Assembly: GCF_021390645.1 (NCBI RefSeq) | Contig: NZ_JAJEJT010000002.1 | Location: 1,984,001-2,048,000, forward strand | Reading direction: 5' to 3' | DNA length: 64,000 nt | DNA from: Paraburkholderia flagellata | Lineage (GTDB): Bacteria > Pseudomonadota > Gammaproteobacteria > Burkholderiales > Burkholderiaceae | Shown here: piece after piece, positions 18,066-28,822 of the stretch | Layout: every line of letters starts with the position of its first letter | How positions within the stretch are numbered: position 1 is the stretch's first letter | Notes under the pieces: generated by a model | Database searches by the model: none | What the model was told of the DNA's origin: nothing | What the model saw: the letters and a program-made list of their open reading frames with translations, nothing else | Program-made: the position numbers and the translations under genes

Positions 18066-18161
18066 AAAAAAGTCTCCATGTGTATATGCGAGCCACTCTT
18101 TTCGGCGGCTATATGTGGCAACGCCGCGCACCGCCCGAAAGGCGATGCGCGGCGCGCTTGA

Positions 18162-19187
18162 TCAGGACTGCAATGCTTCCTGGCGCTTCTTCAGATCGAG
18201 CGCCACGTCGACGATCATGTCTTCCTGGCCGCCCACCATCCGGCGCTTGCCCAGTTCGACGAGAATGTCGACTGTTTTCAGGCCGTACTTCTTCGCGGCC
18301 ACTTCCGAGTGGCGCAGGAAGCTCGAATACACGCCTGCATAGCCGAGCGCGAGCGTTTCGCGGTCCACGCGAACCGGCCGGTCCTGCAACGGGCGCACGA
18401 TGTCGTCGGCGGCATCCATCAGCGTGTAGAGGTCGGTGCCGTGGTTCCAGCCCATGCGTTCCGCCGCGCCGATGAACACTTCGAGCGGCGCATTGCCCGC
18501 GCCCGCACCCATGCCCGCAAGCGAAGCATCGATCCGGTCGCAGCCTTCTTCCACGGCAACGATCGAGTTCGCCACACCGAGCGACAGGTTGTGGTGCGCG
18601 TGCATGCCCGTTTGCGTTTCGGGCTTGAGCACGCCCTTCACCGCACGGAAACGGTCGCGCACGTCGTTCATCGTGAGTGCGCCGCCCGAATCGACCACGT
18701 AGATGCAGGTCGCGCCGTAGCTTTCCATCTTCTTCGCTTCGACGGCGAGGTTTTCCGGCGTGGTCATGTGGCTCATCATCAGGAAGCCCACGGTGTCCAT
18801 GCCCAGTTCGCGCGCATACTCGATGTGCTGCTTCGAAATGTCGGCTTCCGTGCAATGCGTGGCCACGCGCACGATGCGCGCGCCCGCGTTGTACGCAGCC
18901 TTCAAGTCGTGAATCGTGCCGATGCCGGGCAAGAGCAGCGTGGCGATCTGTGCGTGCGTGACCACGTCGGCCACGGCCTCGATCCATTCGAGATCGCTGT
19001 GCGCGCCAAAGCCATAGTTGAAGCTCGAGCCTTGCAGGCCGTCGCCATGCGCGACTTCGATGCTGTCCACCTTCGCGCGGTCCAGCGCGCGGGCGATGTC
19101 CTGCACGTTCTGGATCGAGTACTGGTGGCGAATGGCGTGGCTGCCGTCGCGCAGCGTGACGTCGGAGATGTAGAGTTTCTTGCTCAT
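18162..19187 (-). CDS. mhpE: 4-hydroxy-2-oxovalerate aldolase
   Basis: This 341-residue DRE-TIM metallolyase cleaves 4-hydroxy-2-oxovalerate to pyruvate and acetaldehyde and channels the aldehyde to MhpF, with which this family forms a complex. The opening [20 protein letters not shown] carries the D-R-x metal-binding and base motif, and [14 protein letters not shown] carries the His metal ligands. Length is normal. The start is clear: GGAGCG overlaps the end of mhpF, only 4 bp upstream, so translation of the two subunits is coupled. Gene order F-E is as in E. coli. Confidence 0.96.
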   Translation of the reverse strand: MSKKLYISDVTLRDGSHAIRHQYSIQNVQDIARALDRAKVDSIEVAHGDGLQGSSFNYGFGAHSDLEWIEAVADVVTHAQIATLLLPGIGTIHDLKAAYNAGARIVRVATHCTEADISKQHIEYARELGMDTVGFLMMSHMTTPENLAVEAKKMESYGATCIYVVDSGGALTMNDVRDRFRAVKGVLKPETQTGMHAHHNLSLGVANSIVAVEEGCDRIDASLAGMGAGAGNAPLEVFIGAAERMGWNHGTDLYTLMDAADDIVRPLQDRPVRVDRETLALGYAGVYSSFLRHSEVAAKKYGLKTVDILVELGKRRMVGGQEDMIVDVALDLKKRQEALQS

Positions 19188-19191
19188 CGCT

Positions 19192-20142
19192 TTACGCTCC
19201 TTGAACGCTGAGCAGCGTCTGCGCCATGCGTTCGGCGGTGGCGAGCGCGGCGGAAGTCATGATGTCGAGATTGCCTGCATAAGCGGGCAGATAATGCGCG
19301 GCGCCTTCCACTTCGAGGAACACCGAAGTCTTCAGGCCGCTGAACTTGCCAAGGCCCGGAATGTTGAGCGGCGCGCTCGCGGGAATCTCGTCGAACTGCA
19401 CCTTCTGCTTCAGGCGATAGCCCGGCACATAGGCGTGCACCTTCGCGACCATCTCTTCGATGGACTGCTCGACCTTCTCGCGGTCGGCCGCCTCAGAAAG
19501 CGTATAAACCGTGTCGCGCATCATCACCGGCGGCTCGGCCGGGTTCAACACGATGATGGCCTTGCCCTTCGCGGCACCGCCCACCACTTCGATCGCCTTC
19601 GAAGTCGTTTCGGTGAACTCGTCGATGTTCGCGCGCGTGCCCGGGCCCGCCGACTTGCTGCTGATCGAAGCGACGATCTCCGCGTAATGGACCTTCGCGA
19701 CGCGCGACACGGCGGCGACCATCGGAATCGTGGCCTGGCCGCCGCACGTCACCATGTTGACGTTGAGCGCTTCGATATGCGCATCGATATTCACGACCGG
19801 CACGCAGTACGGGCCAATTGCGGCAGGCGTCAAGTCGATCACACGGATCGACGGCTTGAGCTTGCGCAGCAGCGCATCGTTCTTCACGTGCGCGCCAGCG
19901 GAGGTCGCGTCGAACACGAAGTCGATGTCGTCGAACACGGGCAGACGCGTGAGACCTTCAGCGCCTTCGTGCGTGGTCGCAACGCCAAGACGTGCGGCGC
20001 GCGCGAGACCATCGGAGTTCGGGTCGATGCCGACCATCGCCGCCATCTCCAGATGCTGGCTGTTGCGCATGATCTTGATCATCAGATCCGTGCCGATGTT
20101 GCCGGAGCCGATGATCGCGGCCTTGAGTTTTTCGGAAGCCAT
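19192..20142 (-). CDS. mhpF: Acetaldehyde dehydrogenase (acylating)
   Basis: This 316-residue enzyme oxidises acetaldehyde to acetyl-CoA with NAD+ and CoA, the last step of the pathway. It shows the N-terminal nucleotide-binding motif [14 protein letters not shown], the catalytic cysteine in [15 protein letters not shown] and the downstream domain that contacts the aldolase. Length matches E. coli MhpF. The ATG at 20142 is preceded by AGGAATTC and lies 13 bp after the mhpD stop. The tight junction with mhpE suits a heteromeric aldolase-dehydrogenase that hands over toxic acetaldehyde without release. Confidence 0.96.
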   Translation of the reverse strand: MASEKLKAAIIGSGNIGTDLMIKIMRNSQHLEMAAMVGIDPNSDGLARAARLGVATTHEGAEGLTRLPVFDDIDFVFDATSAGAHVKNDALLRKLKPSIRVIDLTPAAIGPYCVPVVNIDAHIEALNVNMVTCGGQATIPMVAAVSRVAKVHYAEIVASISSKSAGPGTRANIDEFTETTSKAIEVVGGAAKGKAIIVLNPAEPPVMMRDTVYTLSEAADREKVEQSIEEMVAKVHAYVPGYRLKQKVQFDEIPASAPLNIPGLGKFSGLKTSVFLEVEGAAHYLPAYAGNLDIMTSAALATAERMAQTLLSVQGA

Positions 20143-20155
20143 ATGAATTCCTGTA

Positions 20156-20944
20156 TCAGGCGGAGAAAGTCGCGCGAACGCTGCCGAGGCCTTCGATCTG
20201 CGCGGTGTACGTGCCGGGTTCCTTCACGGCGACCATGGGTCCGAGCGCGCCCGTGAGCACCACGTCGCCCGCACGCAGCGGCGTGCCGAGCTGGACCATG
20301 CGGTCTGCGAGCCACACGGCGGCGTTGAGCGGATTGCCCAGGCACGCGGCGCCGTTGCCGCGCGAGAGCACCTCGCCGTCACGCGAAAGTTCCATCGCGC
20401 AAGCGGTCAGGTCGATCTGCGAGAGCGGCACCGGGCGGCTGCCCACCACGAAGCGTGCGCTCGAAGCGTTGTCGGCCACCGTATCGACGAAGCGGATGTC
20501 CCAGTTCTGGATGCGGCTGTCCACCACTTCGATGGCCGCAAGTGCGTAAGCGCTGGCGCGCAGGATATCGACGAAGGTGTGCTTTTCGAACGTGAGGTCG
20601 TGCTCCAGCACGAGCGCGATTTCCGCTTCCACCTTCGGCTGGATCAGTTGCGAGAGTGGAATGGCTTCGGCATCGCCATAAGCCATCGAGGCAAACAGCG
20701 CGCCAAAGTCGGGCTGATCGACGCCCAGCTGCTTTTGCACCGCGAGCGACGTGAGGCCGATCTTGCGGCCCACGATACGCTCGCCAGTCGCCACACGCAG
20801 ATCGACGTTGGCTTGCTGAACTGCGTAGGCGGTGGCGATGTCATCTAAAGCGATTTCACCGCGCACCGGCTCGATCACGTTGCGCGACGCTTCGGCTTCG
20901 CGCAGGCGCGCGGCCAGTGCCGCGACGAGTTTCGAATCTGACAT
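20156..20944 (-). CDS. mhpD: 2-keto-4-pentenoate hydratase
   Basis: This 262-residue enzyme of the fumarylacetoacetase/hydratase fold adds water to 2-hydroxypenta-2,4-dienoate to give 4-hydroxy-2-oxovalerate. The start at 20944 ([18 protein letters not shown]) follows CCGGAGA at good spacing, better than an upstream in-frame codon that would overlap the mhpB stop. Family motifs include [19 protein letters not shown], the acidic metal cluster [14 protein letters not shown] and the C-terminal [11 protein letters not shown]. Size is close to E. coli MhpD. It lies between mhpB and mhpF. Confidence 0.94.
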   Translation of the reverse strand: MSDSKLVAALAARLREAEASRNVIEPVRGEIALDDIATAYAVQQANVDLRVATGERIVGRKIGLTSLAVQKQLGVDQPDFGALFASMAYGDAEAIPLSQLIQPKVEAEIALVLEHDLTFEKHTFVDILRASAYALAAIEVVDSRIQNWDIRFVDTVADNASSARFVVGSRPVPLSQIDLTACAMELSRDGEVLSRGNGAACLGNPLNAAVWLADRMVQLGTPLRAGDVVLTGALGPMVAVKEPGTYTAQIEGLGSVRATFSA

Positions 20945-20973
20945 GTTGATTCTCCGGAGTCCGTACTGATCTA

Positions 20974-21918
20974 TCAAGCCGCGTCAGGCGTGGCGTGCAT
21001 GGTGGCGAAACCCGCGATCCACTCGGGAATTTCGCGGTAGTAGTCGAGCGTCGCGCGATACGGGCCATAGGCGGCGAGCGCGCCGAACGCCGCGACCCAG
21101 GTGCGGATTTCATGGGCCGACTTGCCGCCGTCACGCGTAATGGCCGCGTTCGTCATGCCGTCCACGGAAGTCAACTCGCCCGATTCAAGGCGTGCGAGGA
21201 ATGCGCGATCCCATTCGGGATTGAGCGGATGCAACGGGCTGTCGCCCGCCGTGAAGGACTTCGCCGCGGCCACGGTACGCGCCTGGCGTGCGGCGCGCGA
21301 ATCGGCCGTGGGGTTGCGGCCCGCGATCAGGCGTTCGGCCACTTCGGGCGTCGCGCCGAACAGTTCCGGCACCGGCGGCTCGTGCGAAATGCCGCCCGAG
21401 CCCACCACGAGCACGCGCTTGTCGCTGCGCGAAAAGAAGCGGCCAATCGCATCGCCGAGCAGGCGAGCACGACGCAACGTCGCCATGGGGGGCGCCACGG
21501 AGTTGATGAACACGGGAATCACCGGATAGCGATCCAGGCCGCCGGTCAGCACTTCCAGCGCCTGCGCGCAGCCGTGATCGACCTGCATGCGGTACGAAAG
21601 CGCGACGTCGATATCGGCTTCGAGCACGTTTTCAGCGAGCTTGTGCGCGAGGTCTTCGGGCACTGGCAGCGTACCCGCCATGCTCTTGAAATCGCCGATG
21701 GCCTCGGCACGCGCGCCGATGCAGAACGGCGGCATCACGTCGTAGAAGAAGCCGTTGAAATGGTCGGGTGCGAACGCAACGATCAGATCGGGTTTGAACG
21801 CTTCTACACGTTCGCGCGCGGCGCGGCCTACGCGTTCGACTTCCGCCACCACTTCAGGCAGCGGATCGAAATAGCCATGCAACGGGGTGTGCGACAGACA
21901 TTCGAGGTGAATCGGCAT
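20974..21918 (-). CDS. mhpB: 2,3-dihydroxyphenylpropionate/2,3-dihydroxycinnamate 1,2-dioxygenase
   Basis: This 314-residue class III extradiol dioxygenase performs meta cleavage of 2,3-dihydroxyphenylpropionate and its cinnamate analogue using Fe(II). The start at 21918 ([15 protein letters not shown]) is preferred because CAGGAG stands seven bases before it; the ATG six bases earlier abuts the ribosome site. Family features include the N-terminal SHTPLHG with an active-site His, [15 protein letters not shown] and [14 protein letters not shown]. Length equals the E. coli enzyme. It directly follows mhpA, whose stop overlaps the area of the ribosome-binding site. Confidence 0.95.
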   Translation of the reverse strand: MPIHLECLSHTPLHGYFDPLPEVVAEVERVGRAARERVEAFKPDLIVAFAPDHFNGFFYDVMPPFCIGARAEAIGDFKSMAGTLPVPEDLAHKLAENVLEADIDVALSYRMQVDHGCAQALEVLTGGLDRYPVIPVFINSVAPPMATLRRARLLGDAIGRFFSRSDKRVLVVGSGGISHEPPVPELFGATPEVAERLIAGRNPTADSRAARQARTVAAAKSFTAGDSPLHPLNPEWDRAFLARLESGELTSVDGMTNAAITRDGGKSAHEIRTWVAAFGALAAYGPYRATLDYYREIPEWIAGFATMHATPDAA

Positions 21919-21920
21919 CT

Positions 21921-23771
21921 TCATGCTCCTGCTGTGCGCGCAACGGCCACGCCGCGCACGGGACGGTTTTGCGGGGCAGCGGCGCTTGCCTCACGCGAGA
22001 CGGCTTCCGTCATGCCGAGCTTGCCCGCGAGTTCGACAATCGCGTCCGATACCTGTTGCGGCGTGCACACGCCCGCGACGAAGCGGTCCGGGCGCAGCAG
22101 CACCACCGATTCGGGCATGCGGCTGAACCACTCCTTCAAGCGGCCCTGCACGTCGCCAAGCGCGAGCACGCCTTCGGGCACGTCGTCGGCGTATTCGAGT
22201 TGCACGTCGGGCTTCGCGAAGATGAAGCGCGCACCAAGACGCTCCCACAGCGCACGAGCCTGCGGCGTGAGACCAAAGGTCGGGTCCGCGCCCCAGGCGA
22301 GCACCGCGAAGCCATTGCCGATCGCGTCGTCGAGGCGCACCACGCGGCCATCGGCAAGACGCACGCGCGGCTGAATGAACATGCGGCCCACCGGCGAGGC
22401 CGCAAGCGGATCGCGGCCATAGGCGAGACGGCCGATCAGCGAGTCGCGCTTCTGGCTCATCAGGCCAAGCATGCGGCCCGGCGCCGAGTTGCCCGAGCGC
22501 TCCAGCAAGCTTGCGAGCCACCCACCCGTTTTCTGCGGCGGCGGCAGCAGCACGACGCCCGCTTCATAGCGCGGCATCGGCTTGAAGCGCATTTCCACGA
22601 AGTAGCGTTTGACCGAGGGGAACACATTCATCCAGCGCACGAACGTGTCGCGAAAGCGCGCACCAAAGCGCGTGGTGGGCGCGAAGATATCGCCTGCCAC
22701 TTCGGAAAGGTGGATCATCGAGCGCGCATGTGCGCGGCGCTCCACGGTATAGCTGTCGAGCAGGCGCCCGTCCGCGTGGCCCTTTGCGACCATCGCGAGC
22801 TTCCAGCCCAGGTTGTTCGCGTCGCGAATGCCGCTGTTGTAACCCTGGCCCTGCCACACGGGCATGATGTGCGCAGCGTCGCCTGCCAGCAAAACGCGGT
22901 CCACGCGGAACGTTTCGGCCAGACGCGCGTTGTGCGTGTACACGCGCTTGCGGATGTAGTCGACCTTGTCGGGATCGGCCACCACCTTGCGGATCAGCGC
23001 GGCCATGTTTTCGGGCTTCGAAAGCTCTTCTTCCGTCTCGCCCGGCATCACCATGAATTCGAAGCGGCGAATGCCGTGCGGCAGCGCTGCCGACACATAC
23101 GGCCGCTGATGATCGCAATGCATGTAGATATGCGGCGAGCCGATGGGGTCGTTGCGCACGTCCACCACGATCCATTGATTCGGCTTCGTGCGGCCTTCGA
23201 AGGGCACATTGAGCGCGCGGCGCACGAAGCTGTTACCGCCGTCCGCGCCCACCAGGTACGCTGCGCGGATCGAGCGGCGCTCGCCGTTCGCATCGCTCAC
23301 GTCGATCGTCACGCCATGCGCATCTTGTTCGAACGCGTTGACGGCGTGACCGAACAACACGTGCACATGCTCGAAGCGCGCGAGCCCCTCGTAGAGCACG
23401 CGGTCTGCGAGCGGCTGAATGAACGCGTTGCGCCGCGGCCAGCCGAATTCGTCGGTGCGCGGTTCGATCGAGGCGAAGCAATGGCCGTCCTTCGTGACGA
23501 AGCGCATCCAGTGGTCGGGCGTGGTGTGCGGCAGCAGGGCGTCGGCCAGACCGATCGACTGGAACACGCGCAATGCTTCGTCATCCAAACCAATTGCGCG
23601 CGGATAATCGATGATCTGGTCGAGCTTCTCGACAAGCGTGACACGCACGCCTTGCAGGCCGAGAATGTTGGCGATCATGAGGCCGACCGGACCCGCGCCG
23701 ATGATGGCGACGTCGGTGGCAATCTGGCGAGGGCGGACGGTATCCGCCTCGTGGGCGAGGGGGGTGTTCAT
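21921..23771 (-). CDS. mhpA: 3-(3-hydroxyphenyl)propionate/3-hydroxycinnamate hydroxylase
   Basis: This 616-residue FAD monooxygenase hydroxylates 3-(3-hydroxyphenyl)propionate at C2 using NADH and oxygen. The start at 23771 ([14 protein letters not shown]) has AAGGAGA five bases upstream; a longer in-frame form would begin inside the promoter. Motifs: the FAD dinucleotide fold [19 protein letters not shown], the DG-type region [16 protein letters not shown] and the second FAD motif [20 protein letters not shown]. The C-terminal thioredoxin-like part is as expected for the phenol-hydroxylase branch. It is first in the operon, 192 bp from divergent mhpR, with a palindrome close to mhpR. Confidence 0.95.
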   Translation of the reverse strand: MNTPLAHEADTVRPRQIATDVAIIGAGPVGLMIANILGLQGVRVTLVEKLDQIIDYPRAIGLDDEALRVFQSIGLADALLPHTTPDHWMRFVTKDGHCFASIEPRTDEFGWPRRNAFIQPLADRVLYEGLARFEHVHVLFGHAVNAFEQDAHGVTIDVSDANGERRSIRAAYLVGADGGNSFVRRALNVPFEGRTKPNQWIVVDVRNDPIGSPHIYMHCDHQRPYVSAALPHGIRRFEFMVMPGETEEELSKPENMAALIRKVVADPDKVDYIRKRVYTHNARLAETFRVDRVLLAGDAAHIMPVWQGQGYNSGIRDANNLGWKLAMVAKGHADGRLLDSYTVERRAHARSMIHLSEVAGDIFAPTTRFGARFRDTFVRWMNVFPSVKRYFVEMRFKPMPRYEAGVVLLPPPQKTGGWLASLLERSGNSAPGRMLGLMSQKRDSLIGRLAYGRDPLAASPVGRMFIQPRVRLADGRVVRLDDAIGNGFAVLAWGADPTFGLTPQARALWERLGARFIFAKPDVQLEYADDVPEGVLALGDVQGRLKEWFSRMPESVVLLRPDRFVAGVCTPQQVSDAIVELAGKLGMTEAVSREASAAAPQNRPVRGVAVARTAGA

Positions 23772-23920
23772 GTGTCTCCTTCTCGCGCGGCTTATGGGGC
23801 CGCTGCGGATGCTGACAGGTGGTGCCTGAAAACGGATCACCCGGTTGGACGCTTTGTCACAGTCCGGTGAATGGAAGCGAGTCTAGGTTCCGCCCGATGC
23901 GCGCTCAACATTTTTAGAGA

Positions 23921-23941
23921 AATGTGCATAGAATGCACATA
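23921..23941. promoter_or_regulatory. Candidate MhpR operator (perfect 21-bp inverted repeat)
   Basis: The arms AATGTGCAT (23921-23929) and ATGCACATT (23933-23941) are perfect inverted repeats around the 3-bp spacer AGA. It sits 22 bp before the mhpR ATG and 149 bp before the mhpA ATG. As I recall, the E. coli MhpR operator is a palindrome with TGCAC half-sites of the same spacing, which supports IclR-type binding here. Such a site could serve activation of mhpA and autoregulation of mhpR. Confidence 0.72.
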
Positions 23942-23963
23942 GTTGATTTTTAAGGCTTTTTCT

Positions 23964-24767
23964 ATGACGAAGTATGCAAACGTGCGGGGGCTCGCGCGCG
24001 GCCTGCAGGTGCTCCAGGCGCTCAACGCCATGGAGAACGGGCGCGCCACGAGCCAGCAACTGAGCGAGGCAACGGGCCTGCACCGCACGACCGTGAGGCG
24101 CCTGCTGGAAACCCTGGTAGAGGAGAAGTTCGTGCGCCGCAGCGCATCCGACGACAGCTTTCGTCTGACGATGCACGTGCGCGGCCTGAGCGAAGGCTTC
24201 ACCGATGACGAACTGATCGCGACCATCGCGCCGCCGATCATGGCGCAAATGCTTCAGCGCACCGTGTGGCCATCGGACCTCACGACGCCCGATGGCGACT
24301 CCATGGTGATTCGCGAGACCACGCACCGCTTCAGCCCGCTTTCGTTTCACCGCGCGATGGTGGGCCGCCGCCTGCCGATCCTGCTCACGGCGGCGGGCCG
24401 CGTGTACTTCGCGATGTGCCCCGAGGCGGAACGAGAGGACATTCTCGAACTGCTGCGCGCCGGTGCCGGCGGCGAACAGCAGCAAAAACTCGCTGGCGAC
24501 AAGGCCTTTATCCGCAATCTCGTACGCCAGACCCGCACGGACGGCTTTGGCTCGAACCATGGCGACTGGGCGGATCAGCGCAAGATCGGTGCGCTCGCAA
24601 CGGCCATCGAGGCGCATGGGCGCGTGCTCGCGAGCCTGAACGTGATCTACCTGGAACAGGCCATCAATCCGGCGGAGGCGGTGCGGCGCTTCGTGCCCGA
24701 GTTGCAGCGCGCCGCGCAGGAAATGGTGGCGGCGTTAGAGGCGCAGGAAGAAAGCACGAAGCGTTAA
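23964..24767 (+). CDS. mhpR: IclR-family activator of the mhp operon
   Basis: This is a 267-residue regulator starting at MTKYANVRGLARGLQVLQAL; an ATT-like extension upstream is not needed. The N-terminal winged helix contains TGLHRTTVRRLLETLVEE, nearly identical to E. coli MhpR, followed by RRSASDDSFRLT. The C-terminal IclR effector domain has VIRETTHRFSPLSFHRAMVG, again close to MhpR. In E. coli the protein activates mhp genes with 3-(3-hydroxyphenyl)propionate. It is divergent from mhpA and preceded by a strong palindrome. Its stop codon shares the TTAA at 24764-24767 with the stop of convergent hcaR. Confidence 0.95.
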   Translation: MTKYANVRGLARGLQVLQALNAMENGRATSQQLSEATGLHRTTVRRLLETLVEEKFVRRSASDDSFRLTMHVRGLSEGFTDDELIATIAPPIMAQMLQRTVWPSDLTTPDGDSMVIRETTHRFSPLSFHRAMVGRRLPILLTAAGRVYFAMCPEAEREDILELLRAGAGGEQQQKLAGDKAFIRNLVRQTRTDGFGSNHGDWADQRKIGALATAIEAHGRVLASLNVIYLEQAINPAEAVRRFVPELQRAAQEMVAALEAQEESTKR

Positions 24768-25642
24768 GGCTCGTTCTCGCGCACGAGTTCGAACAACGCT
24801 TCGAGCTCCGCTGAATGCGGCTCTTTGCGCGACACCATCAGCAAGTCGATGGTGGGCGGCTCGCCTTCGAGCGGACGCGTGCAGATCGCGCTGCTCGTGA
24901 GCGACGAGACATACGCGGGCAACAGCGCATAGCCAAGCCCCATGCCCACGAGGTTCAGATTAAGCAGAATATTCGTCGCGACCTGCGCCACCTTGCGCTC
25001 GATGCCGTGCGCCTCGCAATACGCCTCGACCACGCTGTGCACTTGCCCAGAAAACTGCGGATGCGTGCTGATGAACGGCTCGCCGCTCAATTGCGCCGGT
25101 GCGATGCGCTTTTGCTTCGCGAGCGGATGACCGCTCGGGAGCACCACGACCAGCGGCTCGGTGAGCACGACTTCGCTGCGCAATTCAGGCGAAACAACGG
25201 GCCGCCGCATGAACGCCACGTCGATATCGCCGCGCAGTAGCGCGTCCTCCTGCTCGGCCGTTGGCAGGCTGCGCAACTCGACATTCACGTCGGGAAAGCG
25301 CAATCGCAAACGCGGCAAAATCACCGGGAAAACCCGGATTTCAGCGGCGGGCACAAAGCCGATCGTCACCGTCGCGCGCCCCTGCCCCACCTGACGCGCA
25401 CGCGCCACTGCGCGATCGGCCTGGGCCACCACGAGACGCGCCTCGGCGAGAAACACCTTGCCTGCGTCGGTCAATTCCACCTTGCGGCGCGTGCGCTCGA
25501 ACAGCGGCGTGCCCACTTCGTCTTCGAGATTGCGAATCTGCTGGCTCAGCGACGGCTGAGCCGTATGCAGACGCTGGGCCGCGCGCGTGAAGCTCAGCTC
25601 GTCGGCGACGGCAATGAAATAGCGCAGGTGTCTCAGTTCCAT
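24764..25642 (-). CDS. hcaR: LysR-family regulator of the hca operon
   Basis: This 292-residue LysR regulator is strongly similar to E. coli HcaR: the opening MELRHLRYFIAVADELSFTR, helix-turn-helix LHTAQPSLSQQIRNLEDEVG, then VTIGFVPAAEIRVFPVILPR and VATNILLNLNLVGMGLGYAL. HcaR activates the phenylpropionate/cinnamate dioxygenase genes in the presence of those acids. It is divergent from hcaE across 123 bp. Its gene ends tail to tail with mhpR, overlapping by 4 bp, so the regulators of the two pathway halves are back to back. Confidence 0.93.
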   Translation of the reverse strand: MELRHLRYFIAVADELSFTRAAQRLHTAQPSLSQQIRNLEDEVGTPLFERTRRKVELTDAGKVFLAEARLVVAQADRAVARARQVGQGRATVTIGFVPAAEIRVFPVILPRLRLRFPDVNVELRSLPTAEQEDALLRGDIDVAFMRRPVVSPELRSEVVLTEPLVVVLPSGHPLAKQKRIAPAQLSGEPFISTHPQFSGQVHSVVEAYCEAHGIERKVAQVATNILLNLNLVGMGLGYALLPAYVSSLTSSAICTRPLEGEPPTIDLLMVSRKEPHSAELEALFELVRENEP

Positions 25643-25765
25643 GCTCGAGTTATCGTTTCGAAGTCTTAGTGGCTACAAACAAAATATTTCACAACGGCAA
25701 AGCGAGCAACGATCATCCGTCTGCATTCCCGCCAAAAAGGCAATGCTGCCACGGAGGAGACTCGC

Positions 25766-27121
25766 ATGTCCGCAATCATCGACATCGATGCACTCGTCGA
25801 CGCGCAAAATGGCCGCGTCACGTCGTCCATCTATACCGACCCCGACATTTACGCGCTCGAACTCGAGCGCATCTTCGGCCGCTGCTGGCTGTTCCTCGCC
25901 CACGTCAGTCAAATACCGAAAGCCGGCGACTTTTTCAATACCTACATGGGCGAAGACCCCATCGTCGTGGTGCGTCAGAAGGACGGCTCGATCAAGGCCT
26001 TCCTCAATCAGTGCCGCCACCGGTCGATGCGCGTGAGCCATGCCGATTGCGGCAACACACGCGCGTTCACCTGCCCGTATCACGGCTGGTCGTACGGCGT
26101 GGACGGCGCGCTCATCGACGTGCCGCTCGAACCGCGCGCGTATCCGCAGGGCCTTTGCAAGGAGAAATGGGGCTTGCAGGAAGTCACGCGCGTGGCCGTC
26201 TACAAGGGCCTCGTGTTCGGCAACTGGGACGCGAGCGCGCCCGACCTCGAAACCTATATGGGCGACATCGCCTGGTATCTGGACGGCGTGCTCGACCGCC
26301 GCGAAGGCGGCACCGAGATCGTGGGCGGCGTACACAAGTGGGTGATCGACTGCAACTGGAAATTTCCGGCGGAGCAGTTCGCGAGCGACCAGTATCACGC
26401 GCTCTTCACGCACGCGTCCGCCATCGAAGTGCTCGGGGCGAAAGAAGGCGCCGCCGACAAGGCGCTCGGCGCGGGCCAAACTGCGCGCCCCGTGTGGGAG
26501 ACCGCGAAGGACGCGCTGCAATACGGCCAGGCGGGCCACGGCAGCGGCTTTTTCTTCACCGAGCAGCCCGACGCCAACGTTTGGGTGGACGGCGAAGTCT
26601 CGCAGTACTTCCGCGACACCTACGCCGAAGCCGAAGCGCGCCTCGGCAAGGTTCGAGCGATGCGTCTTGCGGGCCACAACAACATGTTCCCCACGCTTTC
26701 GTGGCTCAACGGCACGGCCACGCTGCGCGTGTGGCATCCGCGCGGCCCGAACCAGGTGGAAGTCTGGGCGTTCTGCATTGCCGACAAGGCCGCATCCGAT
26801 GAGGTGAAGGCCGCTTTCGAGCGCAGCGCGACGCGCGCGTTCGGGCCTGCTGGGTTTCTCGAACAGGACGATTCGGAAAACTGGGCCGAAGTGCAGAAGG
26901 TGCTGCGCGGCAGCCGCGCACGCAAAACGAAGCTCTGCCTCGAAATGGGCCTCGGCAACGAGCGCCTGCGCGAAGACGGCATACCTGGCATGACGAACTA
27001 CATTTTCTCGGAGACGGCCGCGCGCGGCATGTACCGCCGCTGGGCCGATTTGCTGATCTCCGAAACGTGGGACGAGGTGAACGAGCGCACCGCGCGCTAC
27101 GAGGCGGAGGTGCTCAAATGA
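25766..27121 (+). CDS. hcaE: 3-phenylpropionate/cinnamate dioxygenase alpha (large oxygenase) subunit
   Basis: This is a 451-residue catalytic subunit of a Rieske ring-hydroxylating dioxygenase that makes cis-2,3-dihydrodiols of phenylpropionate or cinnamate. The ATG at 25766 follows GGAGGAG. The Rieske [2Fe-2S] ligands are C83-x-H85 and C103-x2-H106 (CRHRSM and CPYHGW). The mononuclear iron ligands H211 and H216 lie in [11 protein letters not shown], with the third carboxylate expected near DDSENW. Length equals that of E. coli HcaE within two residues. It heads a tight hcaEFCBD operon and overlaps hcaF by ATGA. Confidence 0.96.
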   Translation: MSAIIDIDALVDAQNGRVTSSIYTDPDIYALELERIFGRCWLFLAHVSQIPKAGDFFNTYMGEDPIVVVRQKDGSIKAFLNQCRHRSMRVSHADCGNTRAFTCPYHGWSYGVDGALIDVPLEPRAYPQGLCKEKWGLQEVTRVAVYKGLVFGNWDASAPDLETYMGDIAWYLDGVLDRREGGTEIVGGVHKWVIDCNWKFPAEQFASDQYHALFTHASAIEVLGAKEGAADKALGAGQTARPVWETAKDALQYGQAGHGSGFFFTEQPDANVWVDGEVSQYFRDTYAEAEARLGKVRAMRLAGHNNMFPTLSWLNGTATLRVWHPRGPNQVEVWAFCIADKAASDEVKAAFERSATRAFGPAGFLEQDDSENWAEVQKVLRGSRARKTKLCLEMGLGNERLREDGIPGMTNYIFSETAARGMYRRWADLLISETWDEVNERTARYEAEVLK

Positions 27122-27672
27122 ACGTCGTCGCTGAACTCGAACCGGTGTTGACGCCCACGCGCGTCGGTCTCGAACTCCATCACGAAATCGAGCAATTCCT
27201 TTTTGAGGAAGCCGCGTTGCTCGATGGCTGGCACTTTCGCGCATGGCTCGACCTCATGTCGAAAGATATCCGTTACACGATGCGCACGACGGTCAACGCC
27301 CAAACGCGCGACCGTCGGCGTGGCGTGCAGCCGCCCACCACGTGGATCTTCAACGACACGCATTTCCAGCTCGAACGCCGCGTGGCGCGCCTCGAGACCG
27401 GCATGGCGTGGGCGGAGGAGCCGCCCTCGCGCACGCGCCATCTCGTGACGAACCTGCGGGTGCTCACTACGGATGCGCCCGGCGAATACGAGGCGCATGT
27501 CAACTACGCGCTCTACCGCTCGCAGAAGGAGCGCGACGAGACGTTCTACGTGGGCCGCCGCATCGACTGCGTGCGCCGCGTGGAGGGCGCGCAAGGCTGG
27601 CAGGTGTGCCGCCGCGAGATCACGCTCGACCAGGCGGTGCTCACTTCCCATAACCTGAGTGTGCTTTTCTGA
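27118..27672 (+). CDS. hcaF: 3-phenylpropionate/cinnamate dioxygenase beta (small) subunit
   Basis: This 184-residue beta subunit has the SnoaL-like fold of ring-hydroxylating dioxygenases and supports the alpha trimer without a metal of its own. It starts with the ATG overlapping the hcaE stop (ATGA), which couples translation; longer in-frame forms run into hcaE. Family features are [19 protein letters not shown] near the N-terminus, [20 protein letters not shown] in the middle and the basic end of [15 protein letters not shown]. Length is slightly above the 172 of E. coli HcaF. The stop is 2 bp before hcaC. Confidence 0.94.
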   Translation: MNVVAELEPVLTPTRVGLELHHEIEQFLFEEAALLDGWHFRAWLDLMSKDIRYTMRTTVNAQTRDRRRGVQPPTTWIFNDTHFQLERRVARLETGMAWAEEPPSRTRHLVTNLRVLTTDAPGEYEAHVNYALYRSQKERDETFYVGRRIDCVRRVEGAQGWQVCRREITLDQAVLTSHNLSVLF

Positions 27673-27674
27673 TC

Positions 27675-27995
27675 ATGGCCCGTATTTTTGTCTGCCAGGA
27701 CGATGCGTTGTCCGACGGCGAAGCGATCAAGGTGGACGGCCCGTCCGCCGCGATCGCGGTATTCAAGGTGAACGGCGAGCTTTTCGCGCTGAACGACCGC
27801 TGCTCGCACGGCAACGCTTCGATGTCCGAAGGGTATATCGAAGACGATGGCACCGTTGAGTGTCCGCTGCATGCCGCGCGTTTTTGCCTGAAGACGGGCG
27901 CGGCGCTGTGTCAGCCTGCAACCGAAGCACTCAAGACTTTCCCTGTCACGCTCGTCGATGGCGCGGTTTTTGTCGACGTTCCGGAGGCCGCGTAA
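27675..27995 (+). CDS. hcaC: 3-phenylpropionate/cinnamate dioxygenase Rieske ferredoxin
   Basis: This 106-residue [2Fe-2S] Rieske ferredoxin carries electrons from HcaD to the oxygenase. The cluster ligands are C43-x-H45 and C63-x2-H66 ([13 protein letters not shown] and [11 protein letters not shown]). Size and sequence match E. coli HcaC. It begins 2 bp after hcaF, and its TAA overlaps the hcaB ATG in TAATG, so expression should be stoichiometrically linked with the neighbouring subunits. Confidence 0.95.
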   Translation: MARIFVCQDDALSDGEAIKVDGPSAAIAVFKVNGELFALNDRCSHGNASMSEGYIEDDGTVECPLHAARFCLKTGAALCQPATEALKTFPVTLVDGAVFVDVPEAA

Positions 27996-28810
27996 TGAAC
28001 TGGCTCGATAACGAAGTGGCGTTGATAACGGGCGGCGGATCGGGACTCGGACTCGCACTCGTCGAGCGCTTTCTCGAAGAAGGCGCGCGCGTGGCGGTGC
28101 TCGAACGCTCGGCGGACAAGGTCGCCGCGCTGCGCGAACGCTTCGGCGCGCAACGTGTGGTCGCCGTGCAGGGCGACGTCACCTCGTATGCCGACAACGA
28201 ACGCGCGGTAAGCGCCGCCGTCGATGCGTTCGGCAAGCTCGATACCTTCATCGGCAACGCGGCGATCTGGGATCACGCTTCGAGCCTCGTCGATCTCTCG
28301 CCTGAGCAACTCGACAGCGGATACGAAGAGCTTTTCTCGATCAACGTGAAGGGCTATCTGCTCGGCGCGAAAGCGGCCGCTCGCGCGCTCATTGCGAGCG
28401 AAGGCAGCATGATCTTCACGCTATCGAATTCGTCGTTCTATCCGGGCGGCGGCGGTCCGCTATACACGGCGAGCAAGCATGCGGCCGTCGGCATCATCCG
28501 GCAACTGGCCTATGAACTTGCGCCCAAGGTGCGCGTGAACGGCGTCGGCCCTTGCGGCATGGCGAGCGATTTACGCGGCCCCGTTTCGCTCGGCCAGCAG
28601 GACCTGCGCATCATGGACTCGCGTTCGCCCGAAGCAATTGCGAGCATCCTGCCGCTGCAGTTCTTTCCGCAGCCTGCGGAATTCACAGGGCCTTATGTGA
28701 TGCTCGCTTCGCGCGCGAATAATCGCGTGTTGAGCGGCGTGATGATCAATGCGGACGCCGGTCTCGGCATTCGCGGCATTCGTCACGCGGCGGGTGGACT
28801 CAATCTGTAA
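27995..28810 (+). CDS. hcaB: 2,3-dihydroxy-2,3-dihydrophenylpropionate dehydrogenase
   Basis: This 271-residue short-chain dehydrogenase rearomatises the cis-dihydrodiol to 2,3-dihydroxyphenylpropionate or the cinnamate catechol with NAD+, delivering the MhpB substrate. The start is the ATG inside TAATG at the hcaC end; a longer in-frame form overlaps hcaC. Motifs: cofactor loop [15 protein letters not shown], the FIGNAAIWD strand, a structural Ser in [11 protein letters not shown] and catalytic Y-x3-K in [10 protein letters not shown]. It is 12 bp upstream of hcaD. All features fit the dihydrodiol dehydrogenase branch. Confidence 0.95.
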   Translation: MNWLDNEVALITGGGSGLGLALVERFLEEGARVAVLERSADKVAALRERFGAQRVVAVQGDVTSYADNERAVSAAVDAFGKLDTFIGNAAIWDHASSLVDLSPEQLDSGYEELFSINVKGYLLGAKAAARALIASEGSMIFTLSNSSFYPGGGGPLYTASKHAAVGIIRQLAYELAPKVRVNGVGPCGMASDLRGPVSLGQQDLRIMDSRSPEAIASILPLQFFPQPAEFTGPYVMLASRANNRVLSGVMINADAGLGIRGIRHAAGGLNL

Positions 28811-28822
28811 CGGGAACGCATC

